Source of the DNA: Alkalicoccobacillus plakortidis
Lineage (GTDB): Bacteria; Bacillota; Bacilli; Bacillales; Bacillaceae_D
DNA length: 64,000 bases
Assembly: GCF_023703085.1 (NCBI RefSeq)
Contig: NZ_JAMQJY010000007.1
Location: forward strand, 19,891 to 83,890
Direction: 5' to 3'
Within the stretch, counting starts at the first letter, position 1; every line of letters starts with the position of its first letter. Below the pieces are notes generated by a model. It did not search any database, had not been told where the DNA came from, and saw nothing but the letters and a program-made list of their open reading frames with translations. Position numbers and translations under genes: made by a program. Shown piece by piece: positions 36,021-43,808 of this stretch.

Positions 36021-36227
36021 ATGAGCGATATGTTTAAGAAGAAAAAGATAGAAGATAACCGATTTAGAATAAAAACCACTGAAAATATCCCTACATTAGG
36101 TACAATAACTATCTTAGTCGATCAATTCACTGGAGTTAACTATCTTCAAACATGGATTGGATCAGGGAGTGGCATTACACCTTTATTAGACGAGAAAGGT
36201 CAAGTAGTGGTGGATGTATCCTCATGA
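36021..36227 (+). CDS. DUF6440-like small protein
   Basis: A 68-aa protein. The central block PTLGTITILVDQFTGVNYLQ and the ending ITPLLDEKGQVVVD fit the DUF6440 family, small beta-rich proteins of unknown function in Firmicutes. ATG follows a CAAAGGATG site. A terminator-like hairpin at 36270-36306 follows. Confidence 0.75.
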   Translation: MSDMFKKKKIEDNRFRIKTTENIPTLGTITILVDQFTGVNYLQTWIGSGSGITPLLDEKGQVVVDVSS

Positions 36228-36269
36228 GCTTGTGTGAGGTAGGGAATGAGAAAATGCTACTTGGCTATA

Positions 36270-36318
36270 TCTAATCTGCGTTCACAACAAGCTGAACGCA
36301 GGTTACTATTATTTATTC
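36270..36318 (+). terminator. terminator after the DUF6440 gene
   Basis: Stem CTGCGTTC / GAACGCAG, then a T-rich but imperfect tail. Confidence 0.6.
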
Positions 36319-36486
36319 CTCAGGTAACGTATAGCTATTACAGCTGCTATCGCAGTTATAAACCATGTATAGCAAAAAAGATTAACGAAGTATTTTTCTA
36401 GCCACTATTATAATTTCACTTACCATAATTTTCTTATAACATATCGCAAATCAACACAGATGAACCTAAAATTGGATAAATATTAA

Positions 36487-36512
36487 GTTTATTTCCATAC
36501 GAAAACGGTTAC
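36487..36512 (+). promoter_or_regulatory. possible sigma-B-type promoter of lipoprotein gene 36553
   Basis: GTTTAT, 14 bases, GGTTAC, as before 34851; both are followed by TCCATA.ATAAG and a GGG-rich ribosome site. Confidence 0.4.
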
Positions 36513-36552
36513 TCCATACATAAGTTAAATTTAAAAGTGAGGGTCTCATACA

Positions 36553-37809
36553 ATGAGAAAAGTTCACCTAATGACCGGTTTAAGTAGCGTAGCCTTACTG
36601 ATGGCCACAACGGCGTGTAGTAACGGTGATTCAAATGACACTGGTGAAGAGCAACAAGATGTGAGTGGGTTGAACGAATCTGAACCGTCAATAGACCTAG
36701 AAGACACTTCTAACAACGATGATGAAGAAGTACAGGAAGATCAGACTGATTCAGGTGGCGACGAGGACATTGATGATGCTGAAGAGGTACAGGAAGAGGA
36801 AGTTCAGGCTGATTCAGATACCAACGAAGACGATGGCAATGAATCAGAGGATATGGCTGATCTTCGAGCGTACTATGAATCATTAGCAGTAACAAGTGAG
36901 AGTAGGGAAGTACATTCAAATGCTCTTGAAAACTTAGAATTACCTGGAATTCATGAAAACACAATAATCTATAATGGAACAGTTAGTCCAGATCAGACTG
37001 TGTCTTTTGTGTTTCCAGATGATGATAGTGAGCAAGACTTTGATTACTCAGATCCATTAGATGCTGAGGTGTCAGACGAGGGACATTTTTCTGTGTCATT
37101 CGGCGGATATGACTTAGATGAAATGAGTGAAATTCGGTTTATCGTTACAGGTAGTCTGCCTCAAGAACAAGCATTTGATTTACCTATCCATTCCGCAGAA
37201 GAAGGCATGGAATATATACAAAGTGATGCAAACACAGAAGAGATTGAAGAGAGTATCCGCCCGAACGTTCAACTAGATGATATCTACGAGAATATGCGTT
37301 TTTACCGTGTGCTAAATGTGCTTGATGATGTGGAAGCTGTGCATTTTGAACATACAAACCTAGGATTTAGTCATGACATGATTGCTCCCTCCGCGGATGA
37401 AGAGCTTAAAAGTTTGATTACTACTACATTTGATGAAGCAGATCTTGAAGCTGAAGATATCCTTACTTTTTATATCGTGGCAGGTGGAGTGACAACAGTC
37501 ATAGAAAAAGAAGTACAATCTTGGTCTGACGAAGAGTGGGCGCGAATTGATGAAATAAAAGAAGAAACGGAACTGGAGGAAATTAGTAAGGACACACTAG
37601 TATTTGCCGGAAAAACAGTTCCTAATGCCGAAGTTTCGATCATTAATTTAAATCCGAGAAATTTTAATATCCGACTCGATGCTGACGAAAATGGGCAATT
37701 TGAAGCTAATTCGCAAGACAACGTAGAGAATATTACCAGTGATACGATCCTCTATCAAATTGTCGATGAAGAAGGACATTTAGCTACTTTTGAGAAACCA
37801 CTTAACTAG
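36553..37809 (+). CDS. lipoprotein with acidic linker, paralogous N-terminus to 34851
   Basis: A 418-aa lipoprotein: signal peptide up to lipobox TTACSNG, about 95 residues of Asp/Glu-rich linker, then three or four beta-rich domains. The blocks IYNGTVSPDQTVSFVFPDD and FAGKTVPNAEVSIINLNPR look like repeated Ig-like or carboxypeptidase-regulatory-like modules. Not recognised. The start and leader copy those of the 34851 gene, so one signal/linker unit seems to have been reused with different mature domains. Confidence 0.72.
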   Translation: MRKVHLMTGLSSVALLMATTACSNGDSNDTGEEQQDVSGLNESEPSIDLEDTSNNDDEEVQEDQTDSGGDEDIDDAEEVQEEEVQADSDTNEDDGNESEDMADLRAYYESLAVTSESREVHSNALENLELPGIHENTIIYNGTVSPDQTVSFVFPDDDSEQDFDYSDPLDAEVSDEGHFSVSFGGYDLDEMSEIRFIVTGSLPQEQAFDLPIHSAEEGMEYIQSDANTEEIEESIRPNVQLDDIYENMRFYRVLNVLDDVEAVHFEHTNLGFSHDMIAPSADEELKSLITTTFDEADLEAEDILTFYIVAGGVTTVIEKEVQSWSDEEWARIDEIKEETELEEISKDTLVFAGKTVPNAEVSIINLNPRNFNIRLDADENGQFEANSQDNVENITSDTILYQIVDEEGHLATFEKPLN

Positions 37810-37860
37810 CTATCTGTTGTTACCTTTCATCATAACAATCATATAAAGGAGTGATTTGTT

Positions 37861-38013
37861 TTGAGTAAATCTATCCTTAACACCATGAGTTTATTATGGG
37901 GGATTCCCCATCACTGTAAAACTAATCACGAACTCGCATCTCTGTTTCTTCGAGAACTATACAGAGAGTTATATCACAAGTATTTCAAACATATACATAA
38001 ACTCTACACATGA
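37861..38013 (+). CDS. small hypothetical protein, 50 aa
   Basis: TTG 37861 follows a strong AAAGGAGTG site. The 50-aa product, MSKSILNTMSLLWGIPHHCK then a basic, His- and Tyr-rich helix, is not recognised. The good ribosome site is the main support. Confidence 0.45.
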   Translation: MSKSILNTMSLLWGIPHHCKTNHELASLFLRELYRELYHKYFKHIHKLYT

Positions 38014-38116
38014 ATTCATTTATATAGTTTACTTTCAAGGAAAGACTTATTGATTTTCCTTATACTAGCAAAGTTAGAGATAGTTGTGTAGAGATCATGT
38101 AGAGGAGTTAAAAACA

Positions 38117-38263
38117 ATGCTTTGGACAGTGTTAGTTGTCGTCATTGTTTTATGGTTACTAGGATTTATTGGAGAAGTTGGAGGGAACTTAGTACACCTT
38201 TTATTAGTTGTCGCATTAGTTGTACTTATTTTCCAACTTGTGACAGGTCGACGGAAATTATAG
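38117..38263 (+). CDS. Lmo0937-family small membrane protein
   Basis: A 48-aa protein with two hydrophobic helices, beginning MLWTVLVVVIVLWLLGFI and followed by NLVHLLLVVALVVLIFQL, ending in the basic GRRK. This is the Lmo0937 pattern, a stress-linked family in Listeria and Bacillus with no known activity. ATG 38117 follows AGAGGAG. It faces a second small stress-type membrane protein on the other strand. Confidence 0.85.
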   Translation: MLWTVLVVVIVLWLLGFIGEVGGNLVHLLLVVALVVLIFQLVTGRRKL

Positions 38264-38404
38264 TTACCTAATTTTTTTACTTGATGGGATCATCTGCTTA
38301 TGTGGATGATCCTTATTGTTGGTTTCTTTTAATATTTCTTTTAAGTACAATTTTCATGTAAGGTATGTAATTTGAGGATGAAGAATGAAATTCGAAAATA
38401 ACAC

Positions 38405-38533
38405 TCAGGTGTTGGCCCCAATAAAACCAGCAGTGATATTTCCAATAATTCCAAAAGGTACACCTTTTCCAGTAATAGCACCGGCAGCCCAACCAATTAG
38501 TCCTCCAATAATTAAACTCCAAATTATACTCAT
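38405..38533 (-). CDS. GlsB/YeaQ/YmgE-type stress membrane protein, truncated
   Basis: A 42-aa frame after a perfect AAAGGAG site: MSIIWSLIIGGLIGWAAGAI then GVPFGIIGNITAGFIGANT and stop. The Gly-zipper helices match the first two-thirds of transglycosylase-associated (GlsB) proteins, which are usually about 80 aa. No continuation was found in the other frames, so the C-terminal helix appears to be lost. Confidence 0.65.
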   Translation of the reverse strand: MSIIWSLIIGGLIGWAAGAITGKGVPFGIIGNITAGFIGANT

Positions 38534-38701
38534 CTGCAACTTCTCCTTTGATGTTAACTACAATCTTGCTTATTCACGATATATCCGAGTTCAAACTCAT
38601 TGAAATGCTTATTTAAAGGTATATCAACTTAAATAATCTTATTTTATGTTAATATTGTTATATGGATTACTTTAACAAGTTTTATATAGAGGAGGATCAG
38701 A

Positions 38702-39133
38702 ATGCAGATAACTACAGCAAATCCAACTCATATAGCTGATATTATAACTTTCTTCAACGAACATTTAGACAGCAATAACAGCGCCATTTATTCTGAAGAA
38801 TTTCTATGTCCACTTGGTATTAGAGCAGCGGTAAAAAGAAAGCAAATGATCGTAGCAGTAGTAGACGGTCAAGTGGTGGGAGCATTCCGATACTACCGGA
38901 AGAAAACTCAAAATAAAATCTCTCTCTATCAATTTGCATTGCGTGAAGATTATCGAGGCAAGAGCTTATTAAAGAAAATGTTTCAAGTAATCAATGACGT
39001 ACCTATTGTTGCATTATGTCCATTTTATTCTGAATTTAATGACTATTTTATAAAAACTGGTTGGAAAAAACAGCAGCATAGTGATGAGTTTAATGTTTGG
39101 GCTTTTAACGAGCGGGATTCACATGCCATTTAA
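38702..39133 (+). CDS. GNAT-type acetyltransferase-like protein
   Basis: A 143-aa protein with the GNAT layout: MIVAVVDGQVVGAFRYYRK, then YQFALREDYRGKSLLKKMF as the acetyl-CoA loop, and FIKTGWKKQ near the end. ATG follows GAGGAGG. Its end overlaps the next GNAT gene by 11 bases, so the pair is coupled. Substrate unknown. Confidence 0.75.
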   Translation: MQITTANPTHIADIITFFNEHLDSNNSAIYSEEFLCPLGIRAAVKRKQMIVAVVDGQVVGAFRYYRKKTQNKISLYQFALREDYRGKSLLKKMFQVINDVPIVALCPFYSEFNDYFIKTGWKKQQHSDEFNVWAFNERDSHAI

Positions 39134-39521
39134 AGTAGAAATAAATGTACAGTTAACTCCCGAAGAAGTGCCAGAGTTAAGAGCACATGTTGGCTGGAGT
39201 AGAAGAGATAATGATTATCCAACTTTATTTGAGCGCTGTAACTTTTGGGTTGGTGTGAAAAATGAGAATAATAAGCTCATCGCTTTTGGCTACATTTGTG
39301 GCATGGGTTTGGAACATGGATATATGGAAGATATCATTGTGCACCCTGATTACCAAGGCAGCGGTATTGGATTAAAGTTGGTTAATGTATTGTTAGAAGA
39401 AGCTGAGAGATTTGGCTTAGAAATCATAACGGTCTCATTTGAAGAGCGTAATGTGAACTTTTACGAGAAAGCTGGATTCGCACCTGGGGCAGGCGGAGTT
39501 TGGCAATCAAGAAATTATTGA
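39123..39521 (+). CDS. GNAT family N-acetyltransferase
   Basis: A 132-aa acetyltransferase starting at ATG 39123 (MPFKVEINVQLTPEEVPELR). Typical motif A: MEDIIVHPDYQGSGIGLKLV; then FYEKAGFAPG. Relatives acetylate small amines or protein termini. Coupled to the preceding GNAT gene. Confidence 0.85.
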   Translation: MPFKVEINVQLTPEEVPELRAHVGWSRRDNDYPTLFERCNFWVGVKNENNKLIAFGYICGMGLEHGYMEDIIVHPDYQGSGIGLKLVNVLLEEAERFGLEIITVSFEERNVNFYEKAGFAPGAGGVWQSRNY

Positions 39522-39532
39522 AATAACGAATC

Positions 39533-39560
39533 AAGATCCTGCAAATGCAGGATTTTTTAT
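39533..39560 (+). terminator. terminator after the GNAT pair
   Basis: Stem ATCCTGC AAAT GCAGGAT with seven T. Similar GCAGGATTTTTT elements occur near 46506, 47753 and 61838. Confidence 0.85.
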
Positions 39561-39681
39561 TTTTATATTGAAGGGTTTAAAGACTTAGTATGTAAATTAG
39601 AAAATCAATTCTTATCCGAAGCAATGCTTTTTAGAGGTAACAGTTTATTTATGTCGGAAAAAAGAAGTAGGGGGGATTAAA

Positions 39682-40179
39682 ATGTTTGTTAATGTGAGAG
39701 CTATAATTACCAGACAAACACCTGATGGTAGAGAGATCCTTATTCAAAAACGAAACAAGCCTTTCGAGGGGAGTAGCCCTTATGAGCTTCCAGGAGGTCA
39801 AGTGGAAGAGTATGAATCTCTTTATGATGCACTAGTAAGAGAAGTCAAAGAAGAAACTGGATTGGAAGTAAAGCATATAAAAAACCAGGAAGCTAGAATA
39901 ACCACCCAAGACGAGACATCAAACGTTGAGGCGATAACTCCTTTTTGCATGTATCAAACTCTTCGTGGTCCAGTGGATTCGTTAGGTGCCTATTTTTTAT
40001 GCGAAGCCGAGGGAGAATTACTAAGTGATGGTGATGCTACTCAACAAGTACAATGGATTAAAGTTGAAGAGTTAAAAAACCTTTTAGAAAAACAGTGTAT
40101 TCAATTTAGTTGGATTGATAAATCAGGTGTACTATATTATCTACGATCTTTAGAGTATGGAACGAGTAATGGGGTATAA
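39682..40179 (+). CDS. NUDIX hydrolase
   Basis: A 165-aa NUDIX enzyme that cleaves a nucleoside diphosphate linked to another group. The box is GGQVEEYESLYDALVREVKE then ETGLEV (about 39-64), with REVKEETG as the metal-binding REUXEE core. ATG follows GGGGGGA. The next gene is an aminoglycoside-nucleotidyltransferase-like gene. Confidence 0.88.
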   Translation: MFVNVRAIITRQTPDGREILIQKRNKPFEGSSPYELPGGQVEEYESLYDALVREVKEETGLEVKHIKNQEARITTQDETSNVEAITPFCMYQTLRGPVDSLGAYFLCEAEGELLSDGDATQQVQWIKVEELKNLLEKQCIQFSWIDKSGVLYYLRSLEYGTSNGV

Positions 40180-40260
40180 GGAGTTCTTATTTTATAAGCT
40201 ATTAAACTGGAATAGACCCATAATCCTGTGCATGAAGAATTAGTAGAAAGGATAACCCAC

Positions 40261-41097
40261 ATGAATCAACCACAAAAATGGCCAGAAGTTGATATTGAAA
40301 TTAAACAATATATAGATAACTTAATTGAGCTGCTGAGACTAAATCTAAAGCATAATCTCATAGGTGTCTACTTACATGGTTCCTTGGCGACAGGTAGCTA
40401 TTACGTTCCAAAAAGTGATATGGACATACTTGTTGTAGTATCTGATGCGCTTTTACCTGGAAAAGCAAGAGGGCTTAATCTTGCTATTGCTCATTATTCT
40501 GATACACGACCCACTATAGGAAATATTGAGCTTTCTATTATCACAGTATATGTAGCAAAAAACATACCAAACCCCATACCTTTTGAATTGCATTATAGTT
40601 CGTTTTGGCATGATCGAATCTTAAAAGATGATGTTCAATATAAAGGAAATCAGTTCGATACAGATTTAATTGTACATTTATTATTTGTTAAACAGAAGGG
40701 TTTCTGTTTGTATGGTCAACCTATTGATAAAGTATTTGGCAATGTTGATTGGAATGATTTTATGGCTTCTGTAATAGATGAATTTAATTGGACATTAGAA
40801 GATCAGAATATTCTTGATTCACCTTACTACAGTATTTTAAACATATGTCGTACATTGAGATTACGCAGTGAAGGTGTGCATAGAATTTATAGCAAGGATG
40901 AAGGTGGGGAATGGGGGCTTAGGTGTCTTCCAAAAAGATTTAATCCTTTAATTCAGCGTGCTCTTAATGTGTATCAATCAGACAATACTATTAAAGAAGT
41001 AGATATAAAATCAGGCGGAGTTAAGTGGGGTAGAGACGAATTATTAGCATTTAGAGACTTTGCAAAACAAAATCAAGGTTTTCATCGTAGCAACTAA
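40261..41097 (+). CDS. aminoglycoside nucleotidyltransferase-like protein (ANT(9)/ANT(3'') type with DUF4111)
   Basis: A 278-aa protein. The nucleotidyltransferase motif is YLHGSLATGSYYVPKSDMDI, with catalytic SDxD. The C-terminal half (LNICRTLRLRSEG, GGEWGLRCLPKRF) is the helical DUF4111 domain of spectinomycin/streptomycin adenylyltransferases. ATG 40261 with an AGAAAGG site is preferred over the GTG at 40228. Resistance is possible but the sequence alone cannot show it. Confidence 0.82.
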   Translation: MNQPQKWPEVDIEIKQYIDNLIELLRLNLKHNLIGVYLHGSLATGSYYVPKSDMDILVVVSDALLPGKARGLNLAIAHYSDTRPTIGNIELSIITVYVAKNIPNPIPFELHYSSFWHDRILKDDVQYKGNQFDTDLIVHLLFVKQKGFCLYGQPIDKVFGNVDWNDFMASVIDEFNWTLEDQNILDSPYYSILNICRTLRLRSEGVHRIYSKDEGGEWGLRCLPKRFNPLIQRALNVYQSDNTIKEVDIKSGGVKWGRDELLAFRDFAKQNQGFHRSN

Positions 41098-41114
41098 ATG
41101 AATGAGAGGTAACT

Positions 41115-41519
41115 ATGATGATCATTATTGATTCAGAAGAACTAGACCCGATGGTGTTTAAGCTTTTATCATATGCAACATCTACTTCTAAAGTTAGAGA
41201 TGAGTATGACCTATATGTACATAACCCTCAACGGATTCTGTATGGATATGAAACGAATGGTTTCCTTGTTAGATGCATCGGAATAGAAATCATCGATCCA
41301 GATGAATGCGAGATTAAGCATATCGCTGTGGCTGAAGAGCAGCGGGCAAGAGGAATTGGTAAGAAGATGATTAATTACATTAATAGAGAATATAAGTCGA
41401 TCATTGCTGAAACAGACGAGGACGCAGTCGTTTTTTATGAAGAATATGGGTTTACAGTATTAAGTCCTGGCGCGGTATATCCTGGAGTTGAAAGATTTAA
41501 TTGTAAGTTTAAAAGGTGA
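41115..41519 (+). CDS. GNAT family N-acetyltransferase
   Basis: A 134-aa acetyltransferase: IKHIAVAEEQRARGIGKKMI is motif A, followed by AVVFYEEYGFTV. Starts at ATG 41115 or 41118 after GAGAGGT, 17 bases after the ANT-like gene, so it may share its transcript. Confidence 0.83.
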   Translation: MMIIIDSEELDPMVFKLLSYATSTSKVRDEYDLYVHNPQRILYGYETNGFLVRCIGIEIIDPDECEIKHIAVAEEQRARGIGKKMINYINREYKSIIAETDEDAVVFYEEYGFTVLSPGAVYPGVERFNCKFKR

Positions 41520-41641
41520 TTTTTCATTTGGGATGTTTATAGAAATTTCAGCATGCAAGGATAGATTATTGCGGGAAGAAGAATAGAGTTTAAGGAACAA
41601 GATCTACTAGTCTATCTATTTTCAAAACAAAGGAGAAGCTT

Positions 41642-42472
41642 ATGATATCAGAGTTGATAAACTCAGAATTTAGTAAGTGTAAAGAGTTGCTGCGCAAATA
41701 AGGTCAACTAGAAGCAAGAGCTGTCATAGAAGGCGTGAACCCTGGACGAGTATTTGTTGATAATCCTGAAAGGCCGGCAACTGGTGTGGTTTGGCTGCAT
41801 AATAATGATGGGTTTATCTTTTTTGGAGATGAAACGAATGAGTGTTTTAATAAAGAATTAAACGATTTTATTGAATCAGTCATTAAGCCAGAGGCAAAAA
41901 AAGTTGGTTTAGACTGGTTTGAAGCCATAGGTAATCATCAAGGCTGGAATAAAACATTCGAGAACGTGTTTAGTAACCATTCACTTGGAAGTTGGAATCA
42001 GAGAGTATACATGTTACATAAAGAAGAGTTCACATATAAAAACATTGCACCAATTGAAGAAGGCTATTTGATTGTGAAGATAGACAGTGATCTTCTTAGA
42101 AACAAGACTCGCGTCATTTCGAATCTATCTTTTTTAGAAACAGAAATAATGGAGTTTTGGTCTTCGTCGGAAAGGTTTTTTGATAATGGGATTGGTTATT
42201 GTGTGATACAGAATAATAAAATCGTTAGCATGTGTTATTCAGGCTTTGTAGCTGGCAATGTGCACTGTTTGGGCATTGAAACATTAAAGGAGCATCAGGG
42301 AAAAAGGTTAGGTCAAAACGTTGCTACCGCCTTAATACATGATTGTCTACAATCGGGGATCATTCCTTATTGGGACTGTATGGAAACGAACAAAGCATCT
42401 AGTGCGATTGCTGAAAAACTAGGATTTAAGAATGTATTTAATTATACGGGGTATGATTTTTCTTTGAAGTAA
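41642..42472 (+). pseudogene. GNAT family acetyltransferase with an early in-frame stop
   Basis: The ATG at 41642 follows AAAGGAGAAG and reads MISELINSEFSKCKELLRK, then TAA (41699-41701), then continues in the same frame with GQLEARAVIEGVNPGRVFVD to 42472. The family normally has no stop here, and CAA is the obvious ancestor of TAA. The C-terminal GNAT domain (CLGIETLKEHQGKRLGQNVA) is complete. Without the stop it would be 276 aa. Restart at an internal start such as the GTG near 41735 is possible but lacks a good site. Confidence 0.78.
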
Positions 42473-42553
42473 TTTGTACATGCTATTTCACTTTATAATA
42501 ACCTCTGCAAAAAACGGAGTTCGATTTGATGGAAAAAGGTGGTGGTACTCACA

Positions 42554-42718
42554 TTGGATAATCAATATGTTATGGGATGGGGAACACTTGCATTAATAAA
42601 TGCAGGGTTAGCACAAGGTAAAAACAGAACAGGACTTAATTGGTTTTTGCTTTCTTTAGTTTTGGGACCTGTGGCTACATTCATTTTATTATTTGTGGAG
42701 AAGAGAAGTAGTAACTAA
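42554..42718 (+). CDS. small membrane protein, 54 aa
   Basis: TTG 42554 lies after AAAAGGTGG. The product starts MDNQYVMGWGTLALINAGLA and has a C-terminal hydrophobic helix in GLNWFLLSLVLGPVATFILL. Similar short proteins with NWFLxSLxLGPxAT occur widely in bacteria without known function. Confidence 0.7.
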   Translation: MDNQYVMGWGTLALINAGLAQGKNRTGLNWFLLSLVLGPVATFILLFVEKRSSN

Positions 42719-42840
42719 TAAAATAATCCAAATAGACTTTACGTAGCAATCAATCTACTATATAGTAAAACCAAGATGAAAATATAACCTAAAAAATTCC
42801 AACAATTCAAAGGTAAATTAACAATTTCATATTTTTAATG

Positions 42841-42923
42841 CACTAGGGGTGTTATTTAACTGAGATGAGTACAAACTCAAACCCTTTGAACCTGAACTAG
42901 TTAGAACTAGCGTAGGAAAGTGT
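42841..42923 (+). ncRNA. TPP riboswitch (THI box)
   Basis: Thiamine pyrophosphate aptamer: CTAGGGGTG, ACTGAGATGA, ACCCTTTGAACCTGA and AGCGTAGGAAAGTG in the canonical order. It is followed by a terminator at 42975-43010, so the two downstream genes should be expressed when TPP is scarce. Confidence 0.95.
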
Positions 42924-42974
42924 GAGCACGAATACATATTTGAAGTGGATTCATTTACTATGTATTTACTTGTT

Positions 42975-43010
42975 TGCGCAACATTCCTACGGGAGTGTTG
43001 CGCATTTTTA
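42975..43010 (+). terminator. riboswitch-controlled terminator
   Basis: Stem TGCGCAACA / TGTTGCGCA with T run, 50 bases after the aptamer and 30 bases before the SDR start. Confidence 0.88.
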
Positions 43011-43040
43011 TTTTCCAAAAAAATGATAGGAGTGGTTATG

Positions 43041-43793
43041 ATGACTAGAACGGTATTAGTTACAGGTGGTAGTAGAGGATTAGGTTCAACGATTGTAAAA
43101 ACATTGGCTCACCAAGGATTTAATGTAGTCATTAATTATAATAAAAGTAAAGATGCCGCAGAAAAGCTTGTGTCTGAGATTGGTGAAGAGAACGCGATTG
43201 CTATTCAAGCGGATGTAACAAAATGCAATGAAGTAGATCAATTGATAAAAGAAGCTACAGCATATTTTGGTCAAATAGATGTGGTCGTTAACAATGCATT
43301 AGTAGACTTTAAATTTGATCCAAGCAAACAGAAGTCATTTACAGAACTGACGTGGGACGATTATCAAAAGCAAGTGGATGGTATCTTGAATGCTGCCTTT
43401 AATATCGTTCAAAGTGTCGTACCTCAATTTATTGAAAGACAAAATGGAATGATTATAAGCATAGGTACCAATCTATTTCAGAATCCTGTTGTACCCTACC
43501 ATGAATATACAACAGCTAAAGCTGGGCTAATCGGTTTTATGCGTAATGTCGCTTCTGAACTAGGTGTACATGGAATAAAAGCCAATGTCGTTTCAGGTGG
43601 ATTATTAAAAACCACTGATGCCAGTGCTGTTACGACACCAGAGGTTTTTGATTTAATTGCTCAGTCAACGCCATTAAAGAAAGTCACTGAACCTCAAGAT
43701 GTAGCCAATATGGTCGCTTATTTATCATCGGAACATGCAACGGGTATTACGGGTCAGAATTTCACGGTAGATGGCGGATTAACTATGAATTAA
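43041..43793 (+). CDS. SDR-family oxidoreductase under TPP riboswitch (3-oxoacyl-ACP-reductase-like)
   Basis: A 250-aa SDR: TGGSRGLG nucleotide motif, NNALVD in place of NNAG, catalytic YTTAK (YHEYTTAKAGL) and the C-terminal GQNFTVDGG. ATG 43041 is best spaced from AGGAG; ATG 43038 is adjacent. The riboswitch links it to thiamine supply. SDR genes of this kind have been noted before under THI boxes in Bacillus (called oarX in comparative work, from memory), but the reaction is unknown. The monooxygenase gene follows after 15 bases. Confidence 0.88.
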   Translation: MTRTVLVTGGSRGLGSTIVKTLAHQGFNVVINYNKSKDAAEKLVSEIGEENAIAIQADVTKCNEVDQLIKEATAYFGQIDVVVNNALVDFKFDPSKQKSFTELTWDDYQKQVDGILNAAFNIVQSVVPQFIERQNGMIISIGTNLFQNPVVPYHEYTTAKAGLIGFMRNVASELGVHGIKANVVSGGLLKTTDASAVTTPEVFDLIAQSTPLKKVTEPQDVANMVAYLSSEHATGITGQNFTVDGGLTMN

Positions 43794-43808
43794 TTGAGGT
43801 GTAATCAC

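Larger units (their letters stand above)
36228..36552. other. intergenic region with a terminator and a promoter
   Basis: Hairpin CTGCGTTC / GAACGCAG (36271-36306) ends the DUF6440 gene. A minus-strand stretch near 36320-36410 could encode a hydrophobic peptide (TAIAAVIAIRYLR) but has no start codon. The conserved lipoprotein promoter begins near 36487. Confidence 0.5.

Noticed and set aside
36320..36410. minus-strand hydrophobic peptide (TAIAAVIAIRYLR)
   Set aside because: No start codon in frame; maybe a relic, not supported as a gene.
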